From assembly GCA_026003755.1 (NCBI GenBank), contig BPHV01000001.1:1400393-1464392 (forward strand): a DNA stretch of 64,000 nucleotides. The letters run 5' to 3'. Source of the stretch: Candidatus Roseilinea sp. (lineage in GTDB: Bacteria; Chloroflexota; Anaerolineae; J036; Brachytrichaceae). Positions 7,860 through 16,650 of this stretch are shown piece by piece. The position numbers and the translations under genes were made by a program. The notes under the pieces were generated by a model that was given only the letters and a program-made list of their open reading frames with translations, did not search any database and was not told the origin of the DNA. Position 1 is the first letter of the stretch. Each line of letters starts with the position of its first letter.

Positions 7860-8310
7860 TCACCGTCTTTCGTTCAGCGCCCGCACCGCCTGCAAGTCGC
7901 CCACGATGTAATAGCGCTCGCCGGGCTGCACCTAGACGCCACTGCTACCGGTCGTTTCCTCGGATCGCCGACGGGTTGAATCACACGCGCCGCCGGCCAG
8001 GGCGACCCAGCCGCCGCGCAAGATCACATCCGAGGCCATTTGCAACAACAGCGGGTCGGGGCGGTCATCGGGACCAGCCTGCAGCGTGATTGAGGTTGAG
8101 CACATACAGCAGCGCCCGCAGCGGGTTCGCATGCGTTCCAGTGAGCCAAGAGGGCAGTGTGCCGCCGGCAACCACCGTGGCCAGGATCAGCAAGGGCCAG
8201 CGCGTTTTGTAAAGCGCGGCGAGGACAATGCGCGCCGCCGCCTTGAATCGCCGGAAGCGCGGAAGGCTGGGCTGGCGGCCGCTGGCCGCCCACTGCGGCC
8301 TAGGGTTCAC
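7860..8310 (-). CDS. Small single-pass membrane protein coupled to yajC, three frame breaks
   Basis: The GTG start overlaps the yajC stop (GTGA), implying translational coupling. The first frame gives a basic N-terminus and one membrane helix (WPLLILATVVAGG, about residues 40-55). Removing one A at 8090 and one G near 7990, and adding one G at 7931, yields a continuous 149-residue protein ending VQPGERYYIVGDLQAVRALNERR, and the length becomes an exact multiple of three. The reconstructed segments PDPLLLQMASDVILRGGW and RVIQPVGDPRKRP read as genuine protein. Family not recognised. The breaks fit the homopolymer-error pattern of this window but a decaying gene cannot be excluded. Confidence 0.5.
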
Positions 8311-8660
8311 TTCTTCGCTGATGCGCTTGACGCTTGCGACTTCGGCCTGCTGGCCTCCTGCTCCAGCCGTGCCAAGCGCTGCATGTAGTCCAGCGGATGG
8401 CTGATGGCCGCCGGGATGATGCGAATTTCGACGCCGGGCGCAACCTCGATGCGCGCCAAATCCTCCTCGCGGTTCAGGTAGGTGAGCTTGCCGATCACAC
8501 CGCCAACCGTAACGATTTGCTCACCGATCTTCAACTCTTCGATGACCCTTTCCTGGTTCTTGCGGGCGCGATTTTGGGGCACGACGACGATCACCCATAC
8601 CAGGATGAACACAAACGCGATCGTAATGGCCAATGTGACAACCGCCAACGTCAAGTCCAT
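8307..8660 (-). CDS. yajC: YajC-family preprotein translocase subunit
   Basis: Accessory membrane subunit that associates with SecDF-SecYEG. 117 residues: one N-terminal membrane helix (about residues 5-30), the PQNRARKNQ turn just after it, and the small beta domain with KIGEQIVTVGGVIGKL, the YajC signature. The C-terminal tail is Ala/Ser/Lys-rich. No secD or secF follows; the next gene is an unrecognised small membrane protein. TATAAT (8672-8667) lies 6 bases from the ATG, so the mRNA should be leaderless. Divergent from leuD with only 36 bases between start codons. Confidence 0.88.
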   Translation of the reverse strand: MDLTLAVVTLAITIAFVFILVWVIVVVPQNRARKNQERVIEELKIGEQIVTVGGVIGKLTYLNREEDLARIEVAPGVEIRIIPAAISHPLDYMQRLARLEQEASRPKSQASSASAKK

Positions 8661-8696
8661 GACGAGATTATAGCGAGCGCGCCCTATAATTTAGCT
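8661..8696. promoter_or_regulatory. Back-to-back leaderless promoters of yajC and leuD
   Basis: Two perfect TATAAT boxes face away from each other: minus strand at 8672-8667, 6 bases from the yajC ATG, and plus strand at 8685-8690, 6 bases from the leuD ATG. The -35 region of each promoter falls on or beyond the -10 box of the other, so polymerase binding at one should exclude the other. Neither gene has a Shine-Dalgarno. Confidence 0.8.
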
Positions 8697-9269
8697 ATGC
8701 ACTTCACCGGCCGCTGCTGGGTGTATGGCGACGACGTGAACACCGACGTCATCTTCCCCGGCAAATACACCTATACCCTCACCGACATCAACCAGTTTGC
8801 TGCGCATGCCCTGGAGGACCTCGACCCGGATTTTGCCAAACAGGTGCAGCCCGGCGACATCATCGTCGGCGGCAAGAATTTCGGCTGCGGCTCATCGCGC
8901 GAGCAGGCCGCCGTGTGCCTCAAAATGTGCGGCGTGCGCGTCATCATCGCCAAATCGTTCGCCCGCATTTTCTTCCGCAACTGCATCAACAACGGCGTGC
9001 TGCCGATCGTCTGTCCCGAAGCCGTGGACGTGCTACACAAGGGGGATCGCATCAGCGTTGACCTGGCGAAGAGCATGATCTACATCGAGGAGCAATCTGC
9101 GCGTGAGGATGTCGCGAACGGGCCGGAGGTGCATCGCAGCTTCTCCTTCCCTCCGCTGAGCGCCTCGGTGATGGCGATCATCGAGGCTGGCGGGCTGATC
9201 CCTATGCTGCGCCGCAAGCTGGGCACCGAACATCTGCCCATGCCGGAGGTCAAGTTCGCCGCAGAGTAA
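8697..9269 (+). CDS. leuD: 3-isopropylmalate dehydratase small subunit (LeuD/HacB type)
   Basis: Small (swivelling-domain) subunit of the [4Fe-4S] isopropylmalate isomerase of leucine synthesis, or of the related homoaconitase or 2-methylmalate dehydratase; sequence alone does not separate these. 190 residues. Family motifs: WVYGDDVNTDVIFPGKYTYTL near the start, GGKNFGCGSSREQA, and IIAKSFARIFFRNCINNG. The ATG at 8697 follows TATAAT by 6 bases; a longer upstream reading frame is an artefact. The large subunit leuC is not in the window, which is unusual. The last 20 bases overlap the 3' end of the convergent yfhO-like gene. Confidence 0.88.
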   Translation: MHFTGRCWVYGDDVNTDVIFPGKYTYTLTDINQFAAHALEDLDPDFAKQVQPGDIIVGGKNFGCGSSREQAAVCLKMCGVRVIIAKSFARIFFRNCINNGVLPIVCPEAVDVLHKGDRISVDLAKSMIYIEEQSAREDVANGPEVHRSFSFPPLSASVMAIIEAGGLIPMLRRKLGTEHLPMPEVKFAAE

Positions 9270-12102
9270 TGGGCGGGCTAAGCCGACGCAAAGCGAACGC
9301 GCCGATGGCCTTGAATCTCACACCCACCAACGCCAGCCACAGCGCCATGCCAGCGGCTGTCACGATCAGGCCCGAGCGGACGCTCTGCGGCTCGTAGCTG
9401 AACGTCACTTCGCGCGCGCCGGCGGGCAGCGCGACAGCGCGGAACATGACGTCGGCGCACGTGGTGGGTGTTTCAATGTCGTCCACCTGGGCCACCCAGC
9501 CGGGGAAGCATGCATCGCGCAGCACCAACCACTGAAGAGAGCGGCGTAACCCTGAGCTGGGCAGGCGGATGCGCACGAACTCCGGCTGATCGGCAATGAC
9601 CCTCCCCCCTTGGGCGATGACGTCCACCTCCGCGCCTGCTGCGTCGCGCAGCACGACGCGCGGCGCATGACGCATGTTCCGATAGATCTTCACATCGCCG
9701 GAGTGAATCAGACGCATGTCGTGATCGCCCGTCACCATCTGGGATTGAAACGTCCCGTCGGTCTCGTCAATGCCGGTCATGCCGCGCAGCGTGATGCGCG
9801 CACCGTCGGCGCTTGGGAGGCTTCGTAGAGAGATGACGAGCGGCGTCTTGCGCCCTTCCCACTGCAAGCGCGTGCCGAAGTAAGGCGTGAGCGGCTCGCC
9901 GGCGCGAATCGCGAAGGTCCGTATCTCGCCGCTGCTGAAACGCACTTCCGCCGTTGCAATGGCTTCGCCGGCGCGCGCGTTTTCGGCGCTCAGCACCAGC
10001 CCCAGCGCCGTGGACCGAAATGCGCGCAGCGGGATGCCAGTGGTGATCGGCGTGATCGGCACGCTGAACAACAGGTCGTAGTACACGCCATCGAGGAAGA
10101 CATCCTGCGTCTTGTCGGCGATGAGGTAGTGCACGGCCATTTGCTCTAACCACCGATTGGCCGGGGGGCCGGCCAGAAACTCGCGCAGGCGGCCGTCCAC
10201 CGTACCGGCAGGCATGGCCGCAAACTGGCGCACGAACGCAGCATATCGCCGCGTCGGCAGCAGGCCGCCGTCGTAACCATCCACGCTGGGCAGCCGGTAA
10301 TACAACGACAGGTTGGGCGACAGGATCTCCTTGTGCTTAGCCGCAATCAGCCGGTCGTATGTTTCATCTGCGTTCAACGACGCGCCGAAGGTCAGCTCCT
10401 GTTCGGCCTTGTCGCCGGGGTCGAAGAAGAGCGAAGAGAGCGCCAGGATGCGCCCCGTGCGCATCGCGCCTAGCTCCGACTCGGCCAGCAAGTGCGCCGT
10501 CGCCGGCCGCAGCGAGGTAAGCGCTTGCCGGTCTGCCGCGCGCGCGTAGGGCTGGAACTGCGAGGCGGCCAGGAGTTCGAGCGCGAGGATGAGAAAGAAG
10601 AGGTTAGGGATTAGGGATTGGAGATTGAATCGCGATCTCCAATCTCCCATCTCCAATCTCCATGTACACGCGACCAACACTGTCACCGTTCCCAGCGCCG
10701 CAATCCAGCCTATCATCACGTTGCGATCAGGCAAGGCGCGATACTCCGGCTCCGGCGCAAAGCGCACACCGGCCAGCACCCCCACGCCCCACAGCCCCAT
10801 AAGCACCAACCAGCCAACGAGCCAGTCGCGCGCCTGCGCCGCGCTCAGGCCGCGTTGCAGGCGTTGCACACCGAAAGCGACCAGCATCGCCGCCCCTAGC
10901 GCAAACATCACCAGCCAGCGCGCCTGGGCGCGAAAAAGGTTGAAGCCGGGCATGAAGCGGTACAAGACGCCGAACAGCGGCGTGGCTAGGCCCAACGCCA
11001 GCACAAAGCCGATCACGACGAGAATCAAAGGAAGGAGATTAGAGGTCGGAGATTGAGCCTCCGCACGCGCTTGCACCCCTAATCTCCTCTCTCTAATCTC
11101 CAATCCACCAAGCAACGCCAGCGCCAACCCAGCCGCGCCGAGATAGGCAACGTACTCCGGGAACAGTGGATCGCCGTAGGTCGGCATCAGCGCCCGCGCG
11201 ACGACCCATGGCCGCCAGGAGAACGACGCGGCTTCGTTGAAGGGCAAGCCACCGGCGCGCGCCGACTCGCGCGAGAGTTCGAGTGTAGGCAACAATTGGA
11301 CGCCGCAGATGGCGGCGGCGAGGATAGCCGCCGCAACGACAACGCGTAGTGGCGTTGCGGCGCAGAAAGTCGCCTTAACGCTGAGCAGCCGGCTGCGCCA
11401 CAGCCCGGCCATCGCCAAGATGAGCGCGATCAGTCCCAGCGTCACCAGGCTGATGTAGAGCGACTGCATGTGGCCGGCCAAGATTTGCAACGCGAGCACG
11501 AGCGCCAAGGTCGCCGCGCCCGCGCTCCAACTGGCCCGCTCCACAGTGCTCACGACGATCAACGCGCTCAACGGGAGCCAGGCCAGGGCTTGAAGCTGGT
11601 TCAGGTGCTCCACCTGCGCGCCTAGATAGCCGCCCAACCCAAACGTCACCGCGCCGGCAAACGCCGCCAACCGGCTGAGCGCAAATCCTCGCCGTGCAAG
11701 GGCATAAGCGCCCAATGCAGCGATGGCCAAGTGAAGCACGATGTTCCACGACACGGCGCGTTCGACCGGCAGCCAGGCGGTGAGGACGTTGAACGGGTAG
11801 AAGAACCCGACCTGCGAGTTGGCCAGGAACGGCGCCCCCATGAACGTGTAGGGATTCCACAGCGGCAGGCGTCCTTCGCGGATGGCCTGTGAAGCGTAAT
11901 CGCGCAAAGGATAGAAATAGAGCAGCAGATCGCCCCGCGCGATGATCCGGTCGCCCAGCGTGAGTTTCCACGTCGCGCCAAGCACGAGCAAGACGAGCAA
12001 GCTGGGCCACGCCAAGCGACCCAGGAGGCGCACTGCGCTCCCGCAGGGCGCTGTCGCTGCGCTCACGACATCCAGGCCATGCCTCTCACTGCGCGAGCAC
12101 AT
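9250..12102 (-). CDS. YfhO-family large membrane protein
   Basis: 950-residue polytopic membrane protein. The first half holds about a dozen membrane helices with the GT-C-like N-terminal pattern (GDLLLYFYPLRDYASQAI then LPLWNPYTFMGAPFLANSQ), matching the YfhO family. A large extracytoplasmic beta-rich region follows, with a final membrane helix near the C-terminus. In Gram-positives YfhO is needed for lipoteichoic-acid glycosylation; the role here is unknown but sugar transfer from a lipid carrier is a reasonable inference. Two heptanucleotide repeat elements lie inside the coding sequence, in loops between membrane helices. The start overlaps the end of the upstream gene by 17 bases. Confidence 0.8.
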   Translation of the reverse strand: MCSRSERHGLDVVSAATAPCGSAVRLLGRLAWPSLLVLLVLGATWKLTLGDRIIARGDLLLYFYPLRDYASQAIREGRLPLWNPYTFMGAPFLANSQVGFFYPFNVLTAWLPVERAVSWNIVLHLAIAALGAYALARRGFALSRLAAFAGAVTFGLGGYLGAQVEHLNQLQALAWLPLSALIVVSTVERASWSAGAATLALVLALQILAGHMQSLYISLVTLGLIALILAMAGLWRSRLLSVKATFCAATPLRVVVAAAILAAAICGVQLLPTLELSRESARAGGLPFNEAASFSWRPWVVARALMPTYGDPLFPEYVAYLGAAGLALALLGGLEIRERRLGVQARAEAQSPTSNLLPLILVVIGFVLALGLATPLFGVLYRFMPGFNLFRAQARWLVMFALGAAMLVAFGVQRLQRGLSAAQARDWLVGWLVLMGLWGVGVLAGVRFAPEPEYRALPDRNVMIGWIAALGTVTVLVACTWRLEMGDWRSRFNLQSLIPNLFFLILALELLAASQFQPYARAADRQALTSLRPATAHLLAESELGAMRTGRILALSSLFFDPGDKAEQELTFGASLNADETYDRLIAAKHKEILSPNLSLYYRLPSVDGYDGGLLPTRRYAAFVRQFAAMPAGTVDGRLREFLAGPPANRWLEQMAVHYLIADKTQDVFLDGVYYDLLFSVPITPITTGIPLRAFRSTALGLVLSAENARAGEAIATAEVRFSSGEIRTFAIRAGEPLTPYFGTRLQWEGRKTPLVISLRSLPSADGARITLRGMTGIDETDGTFQSQMVTGDHDMRLIHSGDVKIYRNMRHAPRVVLRDAAGAEVDVIAQGGRVIADQPEFVRIRLPSSGLRRSLQWLVLRDACFPGWVAQVDDIETPTTCADVMFRAVALPAGAREVTFSYEPQSVRSGLIVTAAGMALWLALVGVRFKAIGAFALRRLSPPITLRRT
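10604..10662. repeat. Heptamer repeat element inside the yfhO-like gene
   Basis: Units in 7-base phase: TTAGGGA, TTAGGGA, TTGGAGA, TTGAATC, then after GCG, ATCTCCA, ATCTCCC, ATCTCCA, ATCTCCA. The two halves are inverted relative to each other and could form a hairpin. The element is read through in frame on the minus strand and encodes a soluble insert (WRLEMGDWRSRF and following residues) between two membrane helices. Confidence 0.65.
11034..11101. repeat. Second heptamer inverted-repeat element inside the yfhO-like gene
   Basis: The left arm (11034-11054) is GGAGATT, AGAGGTC, GGAGATT; the right arm (11081-11101) is AATCTCC, TCTCTCT, AATCTCC. The 21-base arms are complementary except in the middle unit and are separated by 26 bases. 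Like the element at 10604 it keeps the reading frame open and encodes a charged loop (GLEIRERRLGVQARAEAQ) next to a membrane helix. Confidence 0.65.
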
Positions 12103-13336
12103 CCAGGAGTCGGTCCACCTCTTCGCGCGTGTTGTAATGGGTCAGACCAATGCGCACCAGGCCGCCGCCGTCCTCGACGCCCAACCGTTCGGTGAGGTTG
12201 ATGGCGTAGTAGTTTCCGTCCCACACGCAGATGCCGTGCTGCGCCAGGCGCTCGGCCGTCGCGCGCGGGTGCTCATCCTTGTAGCGAATGGCAATGGTGG
12301 GCGCGCGCTGCTCCATGCGCTCGCGAATGCCAAAGAAGCGCACGCCGGGGATCGCTGTCACGCGCTCGATCAGGTAGCTGACCAGTCCGGTTTCGTACGT
12401 GCGCACGGCATCCATGGCGCGATGAATCGCGGCGGCGCGTGGGCTGCGCAAGTTCGCGCTCAACTCCGGCGTCACGTCGGCTTGTGTGGCTAACCATTCC
12501 AGATACTCAATCACGCCGAGCAGGCCGGCCTGATTCTCATGGCTTTGGGTGCCGGTCTCGAATTTGTGCGGTGGGCGGTCGTCGGCGGGGCGCACCTTGT
12601 AGGCCGGCAGCCGGTCGAGCAAGTCATACTTGCCGTAGAGGATGCCCTGATGCGGCCCCCAGAACTTGTAGGTCGAGCAGGCCAAGAAGTCGGCGCCCAG
12701 GTCGCGCACATCAATCGGCAAGTGCGGCGCAGCAGCGACCCCATCCACAAAGACCCACGCGCCGGCGGCGTGCGCCATGGCAGCGATTTGCTTGACCGGG
12801 TTGATCGTGCCCACGGCGTTGCTCACGTATCCGACGGCCACCAGCCGGGTGCGCGCGTTCAGGTAGCGCGCGAAGTCTTCCATGACCAGCGTGCAATCTT
12901 CAGGATGGATGTCCACGACATGCACGCGCACGCCGCGCTCCTCGGCCATCAACCGCCAGGGCGAGAAGTTGGCGTCGTGATCCAGCCGGGTGAGGATGAT
13001 CTCGTCGCCTTCGCGCAGCGTGCGGCCGATGCTGCGGCTCAGCGCGAAGGTCAGGCTGGTCATGTTCTGGCCGAAGATGATTTCCTCTTTGCGCTCGGCG
13101 TTGAGCAGATCGGCAGCCGCTTCATGGGCCGCCGCGATGATCGCGTCGCTCTCTTGAGCAGTGACGAATGCGCCGTGGGTGTTGGCGTTGTGGCGGGTGA
13201 GGTACTCGACCATGGAGTCCAGGCAGCGCCGCGTGACCTGCGTGCCGCCGGGCGCGTCGAAGAAGATCAATGGCCGGCCGGCATGTTCGCGCGCCAGCGC
13301 CGGGAACTCGCTGCGGACTGCGGAGAGGTTGAACAT
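12086..13336 (-). CDS. Class V aminotransferase, cysteine desulfurase-like
   Basis: PLP-dependent fold type I enzyme of 416 residues. The PLP lysine is Lys224 in ACSTYKFWGPHQG and the pyridine-binding Asp is Asp198 in FVDGVAAAPH; the N-terminus (FFDAPGGTQV) is typical of the group. The loop that carries the catalytic Cys in SufS/CsdA (GHHCAQP) is replaced by GNYYAINL, so this is probably not a true desulfurase but a member of the desulfurase-like subfamily with an unknown substrate. Located 8 bases after the OLD-type ATPase gene and overlapping the yfhO-like gene, so likely in one operon. Confidence 0.85.
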   Translation of the reverse strand: MFNLSAVRSEFPALAREHAGRPLIFFDAPGGTQVTRRCLDSMVEYLTRHNANTHGAFVTAQESDAIIAAAHEAAADLLNAERKEEIIFGQNMTSLTFALSRSIGRTLREGDEIILTRLDHDANFSPWRLMAEERGVRVHVVDIHPEDCTLVMEDFARYLNARTRLVAVGYVSNAVGTINPVKQIAAMAHAAGAWVFVDGVAAAPHLPIDVRDLGADFLACSTYKFWGPHQGILYGKYDLLDRLPAYKVRPADDRPPHKFETGTQSHENQAGLLGVIEYLEWLATQADVTPELSANLRSPRAAAIHRAMDAVRTYETGLVSYLIERVTAIPGVRFFGIRERMEQRAPTIAIRYKDEHPRATAERLAQHGICVWDGNYYAINLTERLGVEDGGGLVRIGLTHYNTREEVDRLLDVLAQ

Positions 13337-13344
13337 CCGTCGCT

Positions 13345-15066
13345 TTAAATCGTTTCCTGTGGCTTGGCGCGCTGGGCGACTTCGAGGATCGCATCGAGCT
13401 TTTCACATACCTCGGCGTCAATGTCTTCAGGTTCCATGTAATCGGCCAAGACGTAAAAGTCGCTCTTATCCATCAAATTCGGTTGCCCTAGCTTTTTGAA
13501 GTAGGACTGAAAGAGCGGACGCAGGAATTCTTCACTTGCTTTGATGTCGTCCGACCATGGATCAGGTCTTCCGAGCGTCCTCAGTGCGCCGGCTACTTCT
13601 TCGATGGCTTCGCGCATGTGCTGTTCGTTTCGCACGCCAAACAGGTCTTCCGTCTGGCGCGCAAATCTGAGCAGCATCGGTTCACGGCAAAGGTAGTTCT
13701 CGATCTCGCGCTTGCGCCACATCAACTCTCGTAGCGCTTCGCCAGTCTGTAATTGCTTGTCGAGTCTGTCGAAGACTGCAATGCCGACCAGATCCGGCTT
13801 GGCTTCGCGCAAGCCGAAGAAATGGTCACGCGCTTCCTGAGGAACATTCGTGCCGAGATATTTGACAAACGGCCTTTCAAGATGCTCCTGCGCAGGATGG
13901 TTCAGTTTGCGCGCCAGTGCGCTTAAGATGGCAAGGTCAGTCGAGCCCTCCAGGTAGAGCACCCATCCACGCTGTTCAGCAAGCTGATACTGGTCGAAGC
14001 CGATATACGACAACGCCTTGCGCACCTGATCGCTCTTGCTCTTGCTGTCAATGCGATGCGGGCGGCCCACAAAAGCGATGACCGTATCGCGTCCGGCGGC
14101 TTCATTCAGCACTACCTCTGAGTGAGTCGCAACGATGAGCTGACAGCCCTGTTGCTGTGCCAGCTCAGTAATCAGCTGATACGTCTGACGCTGGCGCAGC
14201 ACTTCCAAATGCGCGTCCGGTTCGTCGAGGAGCAGAACCGTCTGTGGATTGGCGTGCAAGTAGGCCAGCAGTAACATCGTCTGCTGCAAGCCGCGCCCAG
14301 ATGACGCTAGATCAAGCTCGCGGCCTCTGCCTTCCCGATATGCCATGGTGATCTCACCACGCTCAGGAATGTATTCAGGCGGCAAGAGTTCGACGCCAAA
14401 GAGAGCTTTGATCTGTTCAACAAACTTTTCCCAAATAAGGGAAGGCGCGCGTTCTCCATCCGAGCCATACAAGCGATAGCACAAGTTGCGCAAGACCTGA
14501 GCCGTCTGGCCTTCGCCGATCAGCACGTTGATACGGCCAGGCTCCCATTTAGGTTCAACTGCTGCTAGGCCGGACATCGGCGGGAGGAAAGCCACGCGCA
14601 CTTGTGTCGCTTCTTGGGGAATGGGAAGTCGCTCTCCATCTGGCTGGCGCAGTGGACGGCAGTAGAACGATTCCTCGTTAGCATAGTCGAATTCCAGACC
14701 GCACGCCCAAGGTTGGCTGTTGATGCCTTCCACGATGATTTCGACGCGCACATTCTGCGTGCGCTGTCTGCCGTTGGCTCGCTCGACTTCACGCACGTGC
14801 AAGTCGCGCCATAGCAGGTTGGCGCTAGGCACAGGAATGGCGATCAGATCCCTGCGGTTAATTGTGACGCCCGGCCGCTTCTCTGGTGCTTGCTTACCCT
14901 GTCGTCGTTCATGCCAGCGCTGTATCCCGATATGCCAAAGCGCTAACGCTTGCAGCGCCGTGGTCTTGCCGGAGTTATTCGGCCCAACGAGGACAACGCT
15001 TTGCCCAAGGTCGAGGTCTACATCATCGAACCGTTTGAAGTTTCTAATCCGTAACCGTGTAAGCAT
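13345..15066 (-). CDS. OLD-family ATPase/TOPRIM endonuclease
   Basis: 573 residues. The N-terminal half is an ABC/SMC-type ATPase: P-loop GPNNSGKT (28-35), signature-like DLASSGRGLQQTMLLL (about 252-267), Walker B VLLLDEPDAHL (277-287) and H-loop ATHS (313-316). The C-terminal half has a TOPRIM pattern: Glu373 in LYLEGSTDLA and Asp433 in IAVFDRLD. This ATPase-TOPRIM order defines OLD nucleases, many of which act in phage defence (phage P2 Old, GajA of Gabija), while others have unknown roles. No gajB-type helicase is present. Start set at the ATG at 15066, 11 bases after the RNase HI gene; the longer frame overlaps that gene. Confidence 0.82.
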   Translation of the reverse strand: MLTRLRIRNFKRFDDVDLDLGQSVVLVGPNNSGKTTALQALALWHIGIQRWHERRQGKQAPEKRPGVTINRRDLIAIPVPSANLLWRDLHVREVERANGRQRTQNVRVEIIVEGINSQPWACGLEFDYANEESFYCRPLRQPDGERLPIPQEATQVRVAFLPPMSGLAAVEPKWEPGRINVLIGEGQTAQVLRNLCYRLYGSDGERAPSLIWEKFVEQIKALFGVELLPPEYIPERGEITMAYREGRGRELDLASSGRGLQQTMLLLAYLHANPQTVLLLDEPDAHLEVLRQRQTYQLITELAQQQGCQLIVATHSEVVLNEAAGRDTVIAFVGRPHRIDSKSKSDQVRKALSYIGFDQYQLAEQRGWVLYLEGSTDLAILSALARKLNHPAQEHLERPFVKYLGTNVPQEARDHFFGLREAKPDLVGIAVFDRLDKQLQTGEALRELMWRKREIENYLCREPMLLRFARQTEDLFGVRNEQHMREAIEEVAGALRTLGRPDPWSDDIKASEEFLRPLFQSYFKKLGQPNLMDKSDFYVLADYMEPEDIDAEVCEKLDAILEVAQRAKPQETI

Positions 15067-15077
15067 TTCCCACAAGT

Positions 15078-15689
15078 CTACTTGCGACCGAAGTCTGCCG
15101 GATTCTCGCCCCATTCCTCCGTGCGCCACTTCAGCACGGCGTTGCAGTAGTCGTGCTCGTCCAGCCAGCGCTCCGCTTGCGCTATGCGTGTCCGCAGGGC
15201 CGCGTTACGGGGCGTGGGCGTCAGCGTCGTCCGGCAACGCCCCTGGGCCACCCACAGGATCGCGTTGTTCGAATCGGTGTATACCGCCGCTCGGCTGTGG
15301 CGCTCTCGCAACCAGGCCAGCGCCTGCACCACGGCGAGGAACTCGCCGACGTTGTTCGTCGCATCTTCAAAAGGCCCGGCGCGGAAAATCTCTCGGCCTG
15401 TGGCGATCGCCACACCGCGGTATTCCATGACTTTGGATTGAGCATCCCAGGCGGCATCCACCGCATAGCCGGCGCGCACCTTGTCCGGCAAGCAAGACAG
15501 CCGGGCCGATCGGGCCGCCTCCTCCGCAGCAGCGCCTGAGCCGGCGGCAAAGGCGGCCTCTGCCTGGGCGCGATCTGCGTAGGCCTTGAAGCGCGCGCCC
15601 GGGTAGCCCAGCACTTGCGCCCGCGCTTCCTCCCAGGTGTCATACACCCCCGGCACGCGTCCCCGCCACACCACATAGTGCTTGGTCAT
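15078..15689 (-). CDS. rnhA: Ribonuclease HI with N-terminal hybrid-binding domain
   Basis: Degrades RNA in RNA:DNA hybrids. 203 residues: an RHBD/viroplasmin-like domain at residues 2-47 (KHYVVWRGRVPGVYDTWEEA, a motif that binds hybrids), an Ala-rich linker, then the RNase H fold from about residue 70. The acidic active site is complete: Asp78 (GYAVDAAWD), Glu116 (NNVGEF), Asp139 (YTDSNN) and Asp199 (NPADFGRK). Start at the ATG at 15689. It lies 40 bases after sucD and 11 before the OLD gene. Pairing of a hybrid nuclease with an OLD nuclease is notable, though coincidence of operon order is possible. Confidence 0.9.
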   Translation of the reverse strand: MTKHYVVWRGRVPGVYDTWEEARAQVLGYPGARFKAYADRAQAEAAFAAGSGAAAEEAARSARLSCLPDKVRAGYAVDAAWDAQSKVMEYRGVAIATGREIFRAGPFEDATNNVGEFLAVVQALAWLRERHSRAAVYTDSNNAILWVAQGRCRTTLTPTPRNAALRTRIAQAERWLDEHDYCNAVLKWRTEEWGENPADFGRK

Positions 15690-15728
15690 CACGCCCTGAC
15701 ATCGTGCACCGCACGAGATGCAACGCCG

Positions 15729-16589
15729 CTACCGCAGCAGCTCCGGAATGTCCGTCGGCAGCTCGGCCATGCGAATGCCGGCGGCTTTCATCGCCGCGAT
15801 CTTGCTCTCCGCTGTGCCCATGCCGCCCTCGATGATGGCCCCGGCGTGCCCCATGCGCTTGCCGGGCGGCGCCGAGCGACCGGCGATGAAGCCGGCCATC
15901 GGCTTCTTCACGTTGTCCTTGATCCACGCCGCCGCCATTTCCTCGTCGCTGCCGCCGATCTCGCCGATCATCACGATCTTCTCCGTCTGCGGGTCCTCGT
16001 TGAACATCTGGATCACTTCGAGAAAGCCCAGGCCGCGCACCGGGTCGCCGCCGATGCCGACGATGGTGCTTTGGCCCATGCCGGCTTGCGTCAGAGCGTT
16101 CACCGCCTCATAGGTCAACGTGCCGCTGCGCGAGACCACACCCACGTTGCCGGGCATGGCGATGTTGCCGGGGATGATCCCGATCTTGGCCTGGCCGGGG
16201 GTGAGCAATCCGGGGCAGTTCGGGCCTAGCAGCAACGATTGTTTGGTATCCAGGTAGGCGCGCACACGGATCATGTCAATCACCGGGATGCCCTCGGTGA
16301 TGCAAACGATCAGCCTGATGCCGGCGTCGGCGGCCTCCATGATGGCGTCGGGCGCAAAACGCGCCGGCACGTAAATCACGCTGGCATTCGCGCCCACTTC
16401 GCGCACCGCTTGGCCGACGGTATCGAAGACGGGCACGCCATAGTCCGTCACCATGCCGCCCTTGCCGGGCGTCACCCCGCCCACGACAATCGGGCTATAG
16501 GCTTGCATCTGGCGCGCGTGGAAGTCGCCTTCTCGGCCGGTGATCCCTTGCACGATCAGGCGCGTGTGTTTATCTGCGAGGATAGCCAT
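15729..16589 (-). CDS. sucD: Succinyl-CoA synthetase (ADP-forming) alpha subunit
   Basis: Alpha subunit of succinate-CoA ligase (TCA cycle substrate-level phosphorylation), 286 residues, full length. CoA-binding Rossmann domain first ([25 protein letters not shown]), then the ligase domain with the phosphohistidine His248 in RMGHAGAII and GPNCPG at 122-127. The beta subunit sucC is not adjacent, which is uncommon. Start supported by AAGG upstream and by a TATAAT box at 16656-16651. Confidence 0.95.
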   Translation of the reverse strand: MAILADKHTRLIVQGITGREGDFHARQMQAYSPIVVGGVTPGKGGMVTDYGVPVFDTVGQAVREVGANASVIYVPARFAPDAIMEAADAGIRLIVCITEGIPVIDMIRVRAYLDTKQSLLLGPNCPGLLTPGQAKIGIIPGNIAMPGNVGVVSRSGTLTYEAVNALTQAGMGQSTIVGIGGDPVRGLGFLEVIQMFNEDPQTEKIVMIGEIGGSDEEMAAAWIKDNVKKPMAGFIAGRSAPPGKRMGHAGAIIEGGMGTAESKIAAMKAAGIRMAELPTDIPELLR

Positions 16590-16650
16590 GAAAAGACCTT
16601 CTGTGTGCGGATGTTGAAAGCGCTACGTGCGTCAAGTCACAAGCGCAACG

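Noticed and set aside
10604-10662. Heptamer tracts as a CRISPR array
   Set aside because: Units are 7 bases with no spacers and no cas genes are present.
12539-13348. 269-codon plus-strand ORF over the aminotransferase gene
   Set aside because: Antisense shadow of a PLP enzyme with conserved active site.
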